The notes beneath the pieces were generated by a model. It saw only the letters and a list, made by a program, of their open reading frames with translations, had not been told where the DNA came from and ran no database searches. A stretch of 58,443 nt of DNA. Origin: Myxococcales bacterium (GTDB taxonomy: Bacteria > Myxococcota_A > UBA9042). The stretch is from positions 1 through 58,443 of the forward strand of contig JAGSHB010000015.1 of assembly GCA_023954815.1 (NCBI GenBank), read 5' to 3'. Positions 34,779 through 43,661 of this stretch are shown here, piece after piece; position 1 is the stretch's first letter; every line of letters begins with the position of its first letter. The position numbers were made by a program, and so were the translations under genes.

Positions 34779-34999
34779 GGACTCCTCTTTTTAATTCGGC
34801 TGATCACCACGATCGCAGGTTTTAGCGGTCGATCGATAAGAAAGCGGGCATGTTCTTAGCTACTTGGCGAGACAGGTGTCGCGCGCTCTTGGCGGCCTTA
34901 TCGCCAGGGAACGCGGCGGCGATCCGGGCGGCATGGGTTGACAGGGACCCAGGTTTCGCACTATCGCCCCCTGCCCGCAACCGCACGAGGGAGTGATCT

Positions 35000-35782
35000 A
35001 TGGCCCGCCGGCGAATTAAGAAGACGTACAAGCAACAGCAGCGCGAAATCGAAGAGACCCCAGAGTATGTTGAAGAACAGCTCTGGTCGATGAGCGACTG
35101 GATGGAAGAGAATTGGCGCCCTGTGGTGGCCGTTCTCGGCGCAGTGACCCTGCTCTGGGGCGGCGCTGGCCTGTACCAGACGTTCTCTGCGTCCTCAGGT
35201 GAGAGCGCTGCAGCTGCAAGCGCACCTGTGTTTGTCGCAGCAAATCAGACCGTTTACGCTCCTCCTGCCGACCAGCAGGGCGAAGATCCGAACAAGCCGT
35301 TCGGGCCGTCGTACGCGTCTGAGGCCGAGCGCTCAGCCGCTGTGATCGCGACGGAGGGTTCGGCGGACACGCCAGCTACCGCGCTGATCGTTGGCGCTGC
35401 GAAGGGCCGCAAGGGTGACTGGGCTGGTCAGCTGAAGACCGTAGATGCGGCGCTGGCCGCTTACGGCGACAACGCTGTCGCGACGGCACTTCACGGCCAG
35501 CGCGCTGCCGCCTTGACCGGCCTCGGCAAGCATGCCGAAGCCGCAAAGGCTTGGGCGACCGTCGCCGCAGCGACCTCGACGAAGGTCGGCAAGGGTTTGG
35601 CTCAGGTGCGCATCGGTGATCTGCACAACGCAGGTGCTGGCGGCAAGGCCGCAGATGCCGGCAAGGCAAAGGCTGCCTACGCAGCTGCCATGAAGGTGCT
35701 CGCCGTCGACGGCAAGGCACCGACCTCGGGCGCCGCAGCGTTCTTGTACGCTGACGCTCGCATCAAGAGCGCCCAGCTCTGA
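35000..35782 (+). CDS. YfgM-like membrane-anchored TPR protein
   Basis: A 260-residue protein with a cytoplasmic N-terminus (RRRIKKTYKQQQREIEE), a single membrane helix (PVVAVLGAVTLLWGGAGLY, about 41-60) and Ala-rich TPR-like helices from about 120 to 245 (ALIVGAAKGRKGDWAGQL, AALTGLGKHAEAAKAWATVA). The same layout is found in YfgM, a periplasmic chaperone partner of the Sec translocon, whose gene lies next to bamB in E. coli. The next gene here is BamB-like, supporting the assignment. ATG 35000 has AGGGAG about 6 nt upstream. Confidence 0.7.
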   Translation: MARRRIKKTYKQQQREIEETPEYVEEQLWSMSDWMEENWRPVVAVLGAVTLLWGGAGLYQTFSASSGESAAAASAPVFVAANQTVYAPPADQQGEDPNKPFGPSYASEAERSAAVIATEGSADTPATALIVGAAKGRKGDWAGQLKTVDAALAAYGDNAVATALHGQRAAALTGLGKHAEAAKAWATVAAATSTKVGKGLAQVRIGDLHNAGAGGKAADAGKAKAAYAAAMKVLAVDGKAPTSGAAAFLYADARIKSAQL

Positions 35783-35834
35783 TCGGGCACCGGTCGCCCG
35801 CCAATTGGGCGCCAAAAGCCCACAGGATCGGACC

Positions 35835-36992
35835 ATGAGCCGCCGATATCGCTTGCATCGTACCCTGTCTCAACTCCTAGCGACGCTGGCTTTGGTAAGC
35901 CTCATCGGTCCGGTTGTTCAGGTTGCAAACGCGGCCGACATTCACCCTGTCAGTCCTAGCCAACAGCCCACGCTTTCGGTGCATTGGCGCACGCGTCTCA
36001 GCACGCTGCCGGTCATGGCCTGGAAGCCTCGGGTGACGGCGAAGCCACAGCTCACACGCGATGGCACTGGGGTCCTGTTCGCAGGTCGTCACGGTGTGTC
36101 CTTGCTGTCGACCGCTTCTGGGAAGCTCGTCTGGGAGCACAAGACCTCGGACGCCGTCGAAGGTGCGGTCGTGGAGCGTGCTGGTCGGCTGTATGCTGTG
36201 ACTGCCGATGGCCAAGTGTTGACCCTTGATCGCAAGACGGGCAAGGCGGTTCGCCCATCGACGCGGCTGCGGGCGGCCGTGCACGCTGGCGTCGTCCTCG
36301 GACTGAAGAACGCCTATGTCGTCGCCGATCCTGGGACTGTGCACGCCATCTCCTTGGCCACAGGCAAAGTGGTCTGGCGTCGGGCAGCGAGCACCTCCCG
36401 TGAGTTTCTAGTCGAGGGCCACGGCGCCGCGCTTGTCGTAGGCAATCTAGCGATGGCGGGCACAGCGGCTGGTCGCATGCTGGCGTTGTCTGTCCGAGAC
36501 GGCGCAATTGCTTGGCAAACCAAGCTTGGCGGACAACAAACAGCCTACACAGACGTCGATGCCACGCCGAGGCGGCTCGGCGCACGCAAGATCGTCACGA
36601 GCGCCTACAATACCGGGCTATTTGCGCTGGCGACCGGCGATGGTTCTATCCGCTGGCGGCGCAGACTCACGGGCGCACGGCAGCCTTTTGTGCACCAGAG
36701 CCGCGTGTACGTTTTTGATGGCGCTGGCGCGTTGCATGTGGTCGACGAAAATGGCCGGCCCGTGTGGGCTCGCAAGGTCTCTGGTGATCCGTCTGGGGCG
36801 CTGGCTTTTGCTGGCAAAATGCTGCTCATTCCGACAGAGGGAGGCCTCGTCTTGGCCCGCGGCGCCGACGGCTCATCGCTGGCACGTTTTTCCGACGGAT
36901 TCGGATTCGCAGCAGCGCCGCTGGTTGTGGGACGGCGTATTTTTGCCATGTCCAACGCCGGAGTGGCCTACAGTTTGGTGCTCAATCGCTGA
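35835..36992 (+). CDS. BamB-like PQQ-type beta-propeller protein
   Basis: A 385-residue exported protein with a signal peptide (ATLALVSLIGPVVQVANA) and PQQ-like beta-propeller repeats: STASGKLVWEHKTSDAVEG, LDRKTGKAVRP, SLATGKVVWRRAASTS, VRDGAIAWQTKLGGQ, GDGSIRWRRRLTGA and VDENGRPVWARKV. BamB is the propeller lipoprotein of the outer-membrane beta-barrel assembly machine, but no lipobox is seen here, so this could instead be a soluble PQQ-repeat protein. Adjacency to a YfgM-like gene matches the E. coli order. ATG 35835 starts just before the signal peptide. Confidence 0.7.
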   Translation: MSRRYRLHRTLSQLLATLALVSLIGPVVQVANAADIHPVSPSQQPTLSVHWRTRLSTLPVMAWKPRVTAKPQLTRDGTGVLFAGRHGVSLLSTASGKLVWEHKTSDAVEGAVVERAGRLYAVTADGQVLTLDRKTGKAVRPSTRLRAAVHAGVVLGLKNAYVVADPGTVHAISLATGKVVWRRAASTSREFLVEGHGAALVVGNLAMAGTAAGRMLALSVRDGAIAWQTKLGGQQTAYTDVDATPRRLGARKIVTSAYNTGLFALATGDGSIRWRRRLTGARQPFVHQSRVYVFDGAGALHVVDENGRPVWARKVSGDPSGALAFAGKMLLIPTEGGLVLARGADGSSLARFSDGFGFAAAPLVVGRRIFAMSNAGVAYSLVLNR

Positions 36993-37049
36993 GCGCCGCA
37001 CCGCGGGACCGTGCCGCCAGCCGGCGCCCTGCATCTTGATGGAGCGACC

Positions 37050-38273
37050 ATGCGCACGACTCTTACGCCTTTGTTCACCGCTTTGCTGATCGTTGCGGTT
37101 GCGGCAGGTTGCTCGGAATCAAAGACCAATAGTGCAGGTGGGGGGCAGGGGGCCTCCGACGTGACCGCAGGGCAGGGCGATAGCACACAGGGCGATCCCG
37201 ATAGCACGGGCGCCACCGGTGACGCGCAGGCGTCGGGTGACGGCACAACTGGCGGCGATGGCAGCATCGCGGCGCAAGAATGCCTCGCTCCTGGCAAAGG
37301 TGACTGCGACGACAACAGCGAGTGCGGCAGTGACTTCTACTGCGACCCGTGCACACGCAAATGCCTCACGCCACGCAAGGCCTGCGAGCCCTGTTCGGTA
37401 AGCTCTCAATGCGCAAACGCTGAGCTTGGATCGGCCTGCTTGCCCTTTTTGAGCGGCGGCACCCACTGCGGCGCCGCGTGCCTCGGCGACGCGGGTTGCC
37501 CTCAGGGATATGCCTGCAAGACGATCAAAGGGGTGACGGCAAAGCAGTGCGTTCCCAAGTCAGGGGACTGCGCTCCGGCTGCGGGTCAGTGCAAGAAGGA
37601 TTCGGACTGCCCCTACACCACGATTTGCAACGCCGAGTACGGCCAGTGCTTGAAAGGCTGCACGAACGACAAGAACTGCCCCGGCGGCAAAGTATGCTCT
37701 CTGTTTCGCTGTGTTGCGCCCTGCGCGGACGACGCTGCGTGTGTGAAGCTCTCGGCGGAAGCGAAATGTGTCGACAAGCACTGCAAGATCCCGGGCGGCT
37801 GTCTCGCCGCGAATGAGTGCCCCGAAAAGGAGACGTACTGCGACTTGAACGATCACAAGTGCAAGCCGGGTTGCTTGACGGACTTTGACTGCAAGGAGTT
37901 CGGCAAGAAGTGCGAGGCGAGCAAGTGCATCGAAAAGGGCTGCAAGGAAAACTGGGAATGCGGCTTCGGTCAGGTCTGCAAGCCAGCCACCGGCAAATGC
38001 GAGAAGGCGAAAGGACCGTACTGCGGCAAGTGCGACGCGCAGGACGACAAGGCAACCGCATGCGGCGGTGCACCGCATAAGTGCCTGTCGTTCCAGGATG
38101 AGAACAAGAAGAAGGTCGGCGATTTTTGCTTGCTCGCCTGCGGCAGCGATCCGGCGGGTCCTTGCCCGCAGGGGTACCAGTGCCAAGACCTGAAGGATCA
38201 GGACGGCAAGAGCCAGGGCAAAGTGTGCGTCCGGCAGTGCTGGATCGACCCATTTGAAGAGACGAAACCGTAG
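37050..38273 (+). CDS. Cys-rich lipoprotein (C-x5-C type units)
   Basis: A 407-residue lipoprotein (lipobox VAAGC, Cys21) with a Gly/Asp/Thr-rich linker. It carries about seven units of C-x5-C-x5/6-C-x5-C spacing (CDDNSECGSDFYC, CKKDSDCPYTTIC, CTNDKNCPGGKVC, CLTDFDCKEFGKKC), different from the DDGNxCT repeats elsewhere. Its segment ACEPCSVSSQC through KQCVPKSG matches a segment of the 10456 product, so the two share a module. Function unknown; secreted and disulfide-rich. ATG 37050 has GGAG 5 nt upstream. It follows the bamB-like gene by 57 bp and may belong to that operon. Confidence 0.75.
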   Translation: MRTTLTPLFTALLIVAVAAGCSESKTNSAGGGQGASDVTAGQGDSTQGDPDSTGATGDAQASGDGTTGGDGSIAAQECLAPGKGDCDDNSECGSDFYCDPCTRKCLTPRKACEPCSVSSQCANAELGSACLPFLSGGTHCGAACLGDAGCPQGYACKTIKGVTAKQCVPKSGDCAPAAGQCKKDSDCPYTTICNAEYGQCLKGCTNDKNCPGGKVCSLFRCVAPCADDAACVKLSAEAKCVDKHCKIPGGCLAANECPEKETYCDLNDHKCKPGCLTDFDCKEFGKKCEASKCIEKGCKENWECGFGQVCKPATGKCEKAKGPYCGKCDAQDDKATACGGAPHKCLSFQDENKKKVGDFCLLACGSDPAGPCPQGYQCQDLKDQDGKSQGKVCVRQCWIDPFEETKP

Positions 38274-38312
38274 CTCCTGCTTACTCCGCCGAGCTAGGTA
38301 GCTAGCCGAATT

Positions 38313-38373
38313 GCCTTGAAATGTCTGATTTTTCAAGGCTAATGGCGCGATTTTCGCTTGCGCCACGTTAGCC
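38313..38373 (+). promoter_or_regulatory. Two overlapping hairpins upstream of hemE
   Basis: Hairpin 1: GCCTTGAAA (38313-38321) pairs with TTTCAAGGC (38331-38339). Hairpin 2: GGCTAATGGCGC (38337-38348) pairs with GCGCCA-CG-TTAGCC (38360-38373). They share GGC at 38337-38339, so they cannot both form fully. This could be an attenuator-like leader for the haem genes or a compound terminator of the preceding lipoprotein gene; no U-run follows either stem. Confidence 0.4.
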
Positions 38374-38453
38374 GTGACAGGACCGTGACAAGCCGGACGA
38401 CCTCGGTCGCACAATACCTCTCGACGCCTGATGACCTGGCGCGGAGGATGGCG

Positions 38454-39503
38454 ATGAGCACGAACGAGATGAGCGCCCGCGAGCGGATGATTGCGGCCCT
38501 GCGCGGCGAACCGACCGATAGACCGCCGGTGTGGCTGATGCGTCAGGCCGGTCGCCATCTGCCCGAGTACCGCGCAGTTCGTGCTGGCCGGACCTTCATG
38601 GAAGTGGTGCGCAACCCGGACTTGGCCGCGGAAGTGACCTTGCAGCCGGTGACGCGCTACGGCCTCGATGCGGCCATCTTGTTCTCCGACATCCTGACGA
38701 TCCCTGAAGCCATGGGCATCGACGTGACCTTTCCGAAAGGGATTGGTCCCAGGCTAAATCCGACCGTGCGTACCGCCGAAGAGGTCGCTGCGCTGCCGCC
38801 GGGAGATGTGCGAGGCACACTGGACTACGTCGCTGGTGCGGTGCGTGAGACGCGTCGGCGGCTGGGTGAAGACACCGCGCTGCTGGGCTTTTCTGGTGCG
38901 CCGTGGACCCTCGCTTGCTACATGATCGAGGGCGGTAGCTCGAAGTCGTACTCGCTGATTCGGTCCATGGTTTACCGAGAGCCAGAGACCCTGCGCAGCC
39001 TGCTGGATCGCCTCGCCGACTTGGTCATCGACTACTTGCGCATGCAGGTCGAGGCGGGCGTTGACGCGGTGCAGCTATTCGATACGTGGGCCGGCGAGCT
39101 ACGCCGTGAGGACTACGAACGCATCGTGCTGCCGTCGACCAAGCGCATCATCAAGACGCTGCGTGACGACGGCATCAACGTCGTGCTGTTCGCCAAGCAT
39201 CCAGGCCATCTGCTCGAGAGTTGCATTTCGGCGCAGCCCACGGCCATCGGTGTCGATTGGCGAGTCGGGATGTCCCATGCCGTCGACCGGGCGGCCCCCC
39301 ACGGCATCAGCGTGCAGGGCAACTTGGATCCGGCGGAGCTCTTTGCGAGCCCGGAGTGGATTACCCGGCGCGTGCAGGAGATTCACGCAGGGGTTGGGGG
39401 GCGCACGGGCCACGTGTTCAACCTCGGCCATGGGGTTTGGCCGTCGACGCCGATCTCGGGCGTTGAGGCCTTCGTTGCAGCAGTGAAGGGACTCGCGGGA
39501 TAG
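38454..39503 (+). CDS. hemE: Uroporphyrinogen decarboxylase HemE
   Basis: A 349-residue uroporphyrinogen III decarboxylase, which removes four carboxyl groups to make coproporphyrinogen III in haem synthesis. Motifs: PPVWLMRQAGRHLPEYRAVR at the N-terminus, AILFSDILTIPEAMGIDVTF, GFSGAPWTLACYMIEGG, DAVQLFDTWAGEL and VFNLGHGV near the end. Start ATG 38454 is preferred, since GGAGG ends 6 nt before it; ATG 38448 abuts the GGAGG and is unlikely. First gene of hemE-hemG-hemA. Confidence 0.97.
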   Translation: MSTNEMSARERMIAALRGEPTDRPPVWLMRQAGRHLPEYRAVRAGRTFMEVVRNPDLAAEVTLQPVTRYGLDAAILFSDILTIPEAMGIDVTFPKGIGPRLNPTVRTAEEVAALPPGDVRGTLDYVAGAVRETRRRLGEDTALLGFSGAPWTLACYMIEGGSSKSYSLIRSMVYREPETLRSLLDRLADLVIDYLRMQVEAGVDAVQLFDTWAGELRREDYERIVLPSTKRIIKTLRDDGINVVLFAKHPGHLLESCISAQPTAIGVDWRVGMSHAVDRAAPHGISVQGNLDPAELFASPEWITRRVQEIHAGVGGRTGHVFNLGHGVWPSTPISGVEAFVAAVKGLAG

Positions 39504-39508
39504 CCACC

Positions 39509-40960
39509 ATGTCATCGCCCAGCTCGTCATCGCCCAGCTCGTCATCGTCACTGGACATCGCTGTTATCGGGGGCGGCATCGCCGGTCTCTCCGCCGCGTG
39601 GACGGCCCACAAGCGCGGCGACGACGTGCGCCTTTTTGAAGCGGGCGCGACGGTGGGCGGCAAGATTCAGAGCGAACGCACGGACGGTTATCTCATCGAG
39701 CATGGGCCTCACTCGTTCCTTGGCAGTGCCGATACCCTGTGGCAGCTCCTGGAGGACATGGGGCTGTCTGAGGCTGCCATGAAAGGCCGGCCACCCAACT
39801 GGCGCTACGTCTATCGCGGTGGCAAGGCGCGTAGGCTGCCTGTGGGCTTGTGGTCCGCAATCTCGGGCGATTGGCTGTCTTTCAGCGGTAAAATACGGGC
39901 CCTAGTCGAGCCATTCATCGGTGGCGCCGCTGAGCTGGACGATGACCTGCTGACCTTCATGACGCGACGCTTTGGCGCCGACGTGGCACAGCATCTTGTC
40001 AGCCCCATGGTCACGGGAATCTATGCCGGCGATGCCGCTGTGTTGGGGGCCCGTGATGCCTTCCCAAAGCTTTGGCGATTTGAACACGAGTCCGGTTCGG
40101 TGATCCGCGGGGCAGTAGCGAGTCGTCGAGCGGCCAAGAAGGCGGCAGCCGAGGGTGCGGACTCCGCATCGCAGCAGACGCCCAAACGGCGCGGCTTGTT
40201 CAGTCTCCAAGACGGCATGGCGCAACTGCCGCGTGCCATGGCGGCGAAGCTGGGTGGCCGGGTGACCACGTCAGCGAACGTCACACAGCTCACCAGGCAG
40301 GACGGCGGATGGCTGCTCAGCGTGACGCGGGCCGACGGCGCAACGGAGTCCGTCCACGCGCGCCGCGTGATTATCGCGGCGCCGCCAGCTGCCACGCTCG
40401 GGTTGCTGACCGACATTTTGGGCCCAGACGCGGCGCCGCTGGCACGCGCGAAGACCTGCGCCATGGCGATGGTCCACATCGGCGGACCGACGACGGCTGC
40501 CGCTCCGCAGGGCTTTGGCGCCTTGGTGGCCAGCGGAGAGGATGTGCGAGCCTTGGGGATCTTGTTGCCAACGCGGCTGTTCCCGGGACGAGCGCCAGCA
40601 GACCATGGCAGCGCCGCCGTCTTTTTCGGTGGGGCTCGCGATCCGGAAGCGGTTCATTTGAGCGACGAGACCCTGGTGGAGCTAGCGACGAAAGCCAGAG
40701 CGAAGGTTTTTGGGCCCATCGCCGATACCAGCGGCGCCATTACCTTCAGCCGCGTGATTCGCTGGCCGAGCGCCATCGTGCAATATGAGGTGGGCCACCG
40801 CGCGCGGATGGCGGCTGTTGTGGAGACGCTGGCGGAGCGCGCGCCGACCCTGAGACTCGCTGGCGCCCACCTCGATGGCGTGAGCATGAACGACGCGGCA
40901 GCTTCTGGCGTCGCCGCAGCGATGGAACTGGCAGACGACTTGTCGGCGGGGGCAGCGTGA
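39509..40960 (+). CDS. hemG: Protoporphyrinogen oxidase (FAD, HemY/HemG type)
   Basis: A 483-residue FAD-dependent protoporphyrinogen/coproporphyrinogen oxidase. The N-terminal FAD motif is DIAVIGGGIAGLSAAW, with LFEAGATVGGKIQSERTDG and LIEHGPHSFLGS after it, and the C-terminal GVSMNDAAASGVAAAMELA closes the FAD site. It oxidises porphyrinogen to porphyrin in the late haem pathway. The first 14 residues are almost all Ser/Pro and are encoded by a 15-bp tandem repeat. It starts 5 bp after hemE and overlaps hemA by GTGA. Confidence 0.95.
   Translation: MSSPSSSSPSSSSSLDIAVIGGGIAGLSAAWTAHKRGDDVRLFEAGATVGGKIQSERTDGYLIEHGPHSFLGSADTLWQLLEDMGLSEAAMKGRPPNWRYVYRGGKARRLPVGLWSAISGDWLSFSGKIRALVEPFIGGAAELDDDLLTFMTRRFGADVAQHLVSPMVTGIYAGDAAVLGARDAFPKLWRFEHESGSVIRGAVASRRAAKKAAAEGADSASQQTPKRRGLFSLQDGMAQLPRAMAAKLGGRVTTSANVTQLTRQDGGWLLSVTRADGATESVHARRVIIAAPPAATLGLLTDILGPDAAPLARAKTCAMAMVHIGGPTTAAAPQGFGALVASGEDVRALGILLPTRLFPGRAPADHGSAAVFFGGARDPEAVHLSDETLVELATKARAKVFGPIADTSGAITFSRVIRWPSAIVQYEVGHRARMAAVVETLAERAPTLRLAGAHLDGVSMNDAAASGVAAAMELADDLSAGAA
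39512..39541 (+). repeat. 15-bp tandem repeat at the 5' end of hemG
   Basis: TCATCGCCCAGCTCG occurs twice in direct succession (39512-39526, 39527-39541), followed by a partial third copy (TCATCG). It encodes SSPSS-SSPSS and keeps frame, so copy-number change by slippage would lengthen or shorten only the protein's N-terminal tail. Confidence 0.85.
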
Positions 40961-42147
40961 ACGGCGACCGTGTCATCGACGACTCAATCCCCTTGGCGGT
41001 CATCGGCTGCGACTTTCGGGTTGCGTCGACCGCCTGGCGGAACGCGCTGCTGCTCGATACCACCGAACGCCGGACCATGGCCGATGCGCTGCGCAAGGCC
41101 AGTGGCGCCCACGGATTGGTCGTGTTGGAGACCTGCAATCGGGTCGAGTGGATCGTCGACGCGGACCAGCCGGGCTGGGCAGCGGAGCTGGCGCGGGCGC
41201 AGATGATTCAGCGCTGGCAGACCGTATCTACGGGCCCTGGGCGGCCAGTGCCCTATGTCCATGTGGGCGAAGACGCCGCCCGGCACCTGTTGCGCGTGGC
41301 CCTGGGCATGGAGTCCTTTGTGCTCGGTGAGCGCGAGATCGCTGGCCAACTCAATCGCGCCATGAGCGCTGCCCGGCGCCTGGGTTTGGCCTCAGCTCAC
41401 CTCGGTGCGCTGCAGACCTCCCTCGGCCGTGCAGTCAAACGCGTGCATCGGCTGACCCGCTTCGGAGCCGCATCGCGCGGCGTCCATGGGCTGGCGGTGG
41501 ACCTGCTACGCCGCGAGTTGGGAGCAAATCAGACGGCTCGCGTCGCCGTGGTTGGGATGGGCGAGATCGGGCGCAAGGCTGCCATGCTGGCCGAGCGGGA
41601 GCCGACGTGGAACGTCGTGCGCGCCAACCGCACCACACACGGCACCAAATACCGACCCATGGCAGCCGTGTGGGACAACATCGGCGAGTTCGATGCGGTC
41701 ATCGTGGCCACCGGTGCCAGGGAAGTCCTCATCACGCCTGAGATGCTGAACCTGGAGCGCGAGCGGCCGCTGGTGGTGACCGATCTTGGCGCGCCAGCCC
41801 AGGTTTCCATCGATGTCGACCCGGCTTCTGCCCGGATTTTTGGCCTAGACGCGCTGCTGGACATTCGTCGGCGCCCATTTGAGGACGCTGACCTCAACCG
41901 CGCCGCCGAGATGGTCGAAGACGCCGTCGCTGAGTTTGGTGCGGCCTGCCGCAAGCAAGGTGTTGCGCCACTGCTGCGCGGTATTTGGGACAACTACGAC
42001 ACCCTGATCACAGATGATTTGCCGGGGCTGCTCAGTGAGCACGTACCCGAAGCGGATAGGGCGCGGCTGCAGTTGGCGTTGCGTGATGCGATTCGCGGCT
42101 ACACACGACAGGTTATCGACGGGATTGAGCGGGCCCTGGACGAGTAG
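40957..42147 (+). CDS. hemA: Glutamyl-tRNA reductase HemA
   Basis: A 396-residue glutamyl-tRNA reductase, the first enzyme of the C5 pathway to 5-aminolevulinate. The catalytic Cys is in LVVLETCNRVEW, followed by the family motif MESFVLGEREIAGQLNRA, GRAVKRVHRLTRFG, and the NADPH-binding region RVAVVGMGEIGRKAAM. It is slightly short for the family, with a reduced C-terminal dimerisation region. GTG start overlaps the hemG stop. Having hemA after hemE and hemG is an uncommon order, but all three belong to tetrapyrrole synthesis. Confidence 0.95.
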   Translation: MNGDRVIDDSIPLAVIGCDFRVASTAWRNALLLDTTERRTMADALRKASGAHGLVVLETCNRVEWIVDADQPGWAAELARAQMIQRWQTVSTGPGRPVPYVHVGEDAARHLLRVALGMESFVLGEREIAGQLNRAMSAARRLGLASAHLGALQTSLGRAVKRVHRLTRFGAASRGVHGLAVDLLRRELGANQTARVAVVGMGEIGRKAAMLAEREPTWNVVRANRTTHGTKYRPMAAVWDNIGEFDAVIVATGAREVLITPEMLNLERERPLVVTDLGAPAQVSIDVDPASARIFGLDALLDIRRRPFEDADLNRAAEMVEDAVAEFGAACRKQGVAPLLRGIWDNYDTLITDDLPGLLSEHVPEADRARLQLALRDAIRGYTRQVIDGIERALDE

Positions 42148-42230
42148 GGCCTAGGCGCGCCAAACTGCCGATGTCACCAGCGTCCTGGGTACGTCTCAAT
42201 TCTCCTGGGTCGCAACATTGGAGCGTCAAG

Positions 42231-43490
42231 ATGGGGATCAATGCTCGCCGCTGGTCGTTCGCCAAGCGCGCCGCTGTCGCCGCTACATTCATCTGCGCAG
42301 CCACCTCACTGGTCTGGCTCCCTGGCGCCAATCAGGCCCGCGCCGCGGCCCCGTCGCCGCCTCCAATCGCAGGCAAATTGGCGCCAGAACCCCCAATTGC
42401 TGCACCACAAGGGCTCATGGCGGCTTGGCAGGCGCTCGGTATCGACTTGATGGCCAGGTCTTGGCGCAGCCTGTGGAACGCTCCCAGGCCCGGCGAGCTA
42501 GGGGGCCCGTCCACGGCTGCGCCTTGGCGTCTGCTGCTCGACTTTTATGACGGGCGCACCGCCTTTGAGCACGTGTTTACCGAAGCAGAGGGCCTCGGGC
42601 CCACCTATAACGACAACTCCTGCGCAGCCTGCCACCTCCACCCAACTATTGGCGGCGGCGGCGCTGATATGAAGCAGGGCATCTTCGTCCACGGCCCCAA
42701 ATGGACCGGCGGCGATGCCATGGGCTTACGCAAGCACGCGATCGCGGGATTCGCCAAAGAGCAAGCAGCTGGCAAGGTTGGACGTTTGCGGACGCCGCCC
42801 CTCTTTGGCCTGGGGTTGCTGGATCTGGTCCCCGAGTCCGCTCGTGCGGCACTGGAAGATCCCAACGACAAAAACGGCGACGGTATCAAGGGGGTTCGTG
42901 CCTATCGTCATGGCGGCGGGGAGCGGCGACCGTCCCGGTTTGGGCAGAAGGCCAACGACTGGGATCTGCGTCACTTCGCCGCGGGCGCGATGGTCGACGA
43001 GATGGGCCTGACGAACACCGTTCGCCGAGACCCGCGCGCCGACCGGGACAAGCACAAGGACCCAGAGGTTCCGCGCGCGTTCGTGATGCGCATCGAGGCG
43101 TTCGTGCGCAATCTGGCGCCACCTGCCCGTGGCCCCATCACGCCACAAGTCACGCGCGGTGCGGCGGTGTTCGCCAGGCTGAACTGCACAGGGTGCCACC
43201 GCCCGCAGCTGGGCAAGGTCTCTGGTGCCTACACGGACCTCCTGATCCACGACATGGGCCCCGGGCTCGACAGTGGCCTGAAAGACGGCGTGGCGACGGG
43301 TGCGCAATGGCGAACTGCGCCCTTGTGGGGGCTGCGCCACCGCGCGCGCTACTTGCACGACGAACGCGCGCCCACCATCGACGCGGCCCTCGCGATGCAT
43401 CAAGGCGAAGCGACAGCTCCGGCGACGGCCTATCGGCAGCTTAACAAGGCCGACAAAGCCGCGCTGCTGGGCTTCTTGCGCTCGCTGTAG
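42231..43490 (+). CDS. Di-haem oxidoreductase (DUF1111, cytochrome c type)
   Basis: A 419-residue exported di-haem protein. Signal sequence: AAVAATFICAATSLVWLP. Two CxxCH haem-attachment motifs are visible: CAACH (in NDNSCAACHLHPTIGGG) and CTGCH (in LNCTGCHRP). The layout with HDMGPGLDSGLKDGVATG, WRTAPLWGLRHRARYLHD and AALAMHQGEA is that of the DUF1111/thiol oxidoreductase-like family. Its substrate is unknown. It follows the hem genes by 83 bp on the same strand, with GGAG 7 nt before ATG 42231, so it may profit from local haem supply. Confidence 0.88.
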   Translation: MGINARRWSFAKRAAVAATFICAATSLVWLPGANQARAAAPSPPPIAGKLAPEPPIAAPQGLMAAWQALGIDLMARSWRSLWNAPRPGELGGPSTAAPWRLLLDFYDGRTAFEHVFTEAEGLGPTYNDNSCAACHLHPTIGGGGADMKQGIFVHGPKWTGGDAMGLRKHAIAGFAKEQAAGKVGRLRTPPLFGLGLLDLVPESARAALEDPNDKNGDGIKGVRAYRHGGGERRPSRFGQKANDWDLRHFAAGAMVDEMGLTNTVRRDPRADRDKHKDPEVPRAFVMRIEAFVRNLAPPARGPITPQVTRGAAVFARLNCTGCHRPQLGKVSGAYTDLLIHDMGPGLDSGLKDGVATGAQWRTAPLWGLRHRARYLHDERAPTIDAALAMHQGEATAPATAYRQLNKADKAALLGFLRSL

Positions 43491-43661
43491 CACGCCGTTC
43501 GAGGCGCATCTACGGCGCCCGCAATCTCCGCTGCAGGCCCATGAAATCACCGTCGACGCGCTCGGGGAGCCATGCTACGTTCCGCGCCCCTCACCTGAGC
43601 GACGAGTCTGCAGACTGGTCGCCCCTCGCGCCCCACACAGCGCCAAGAGAGAGTCACGCCC

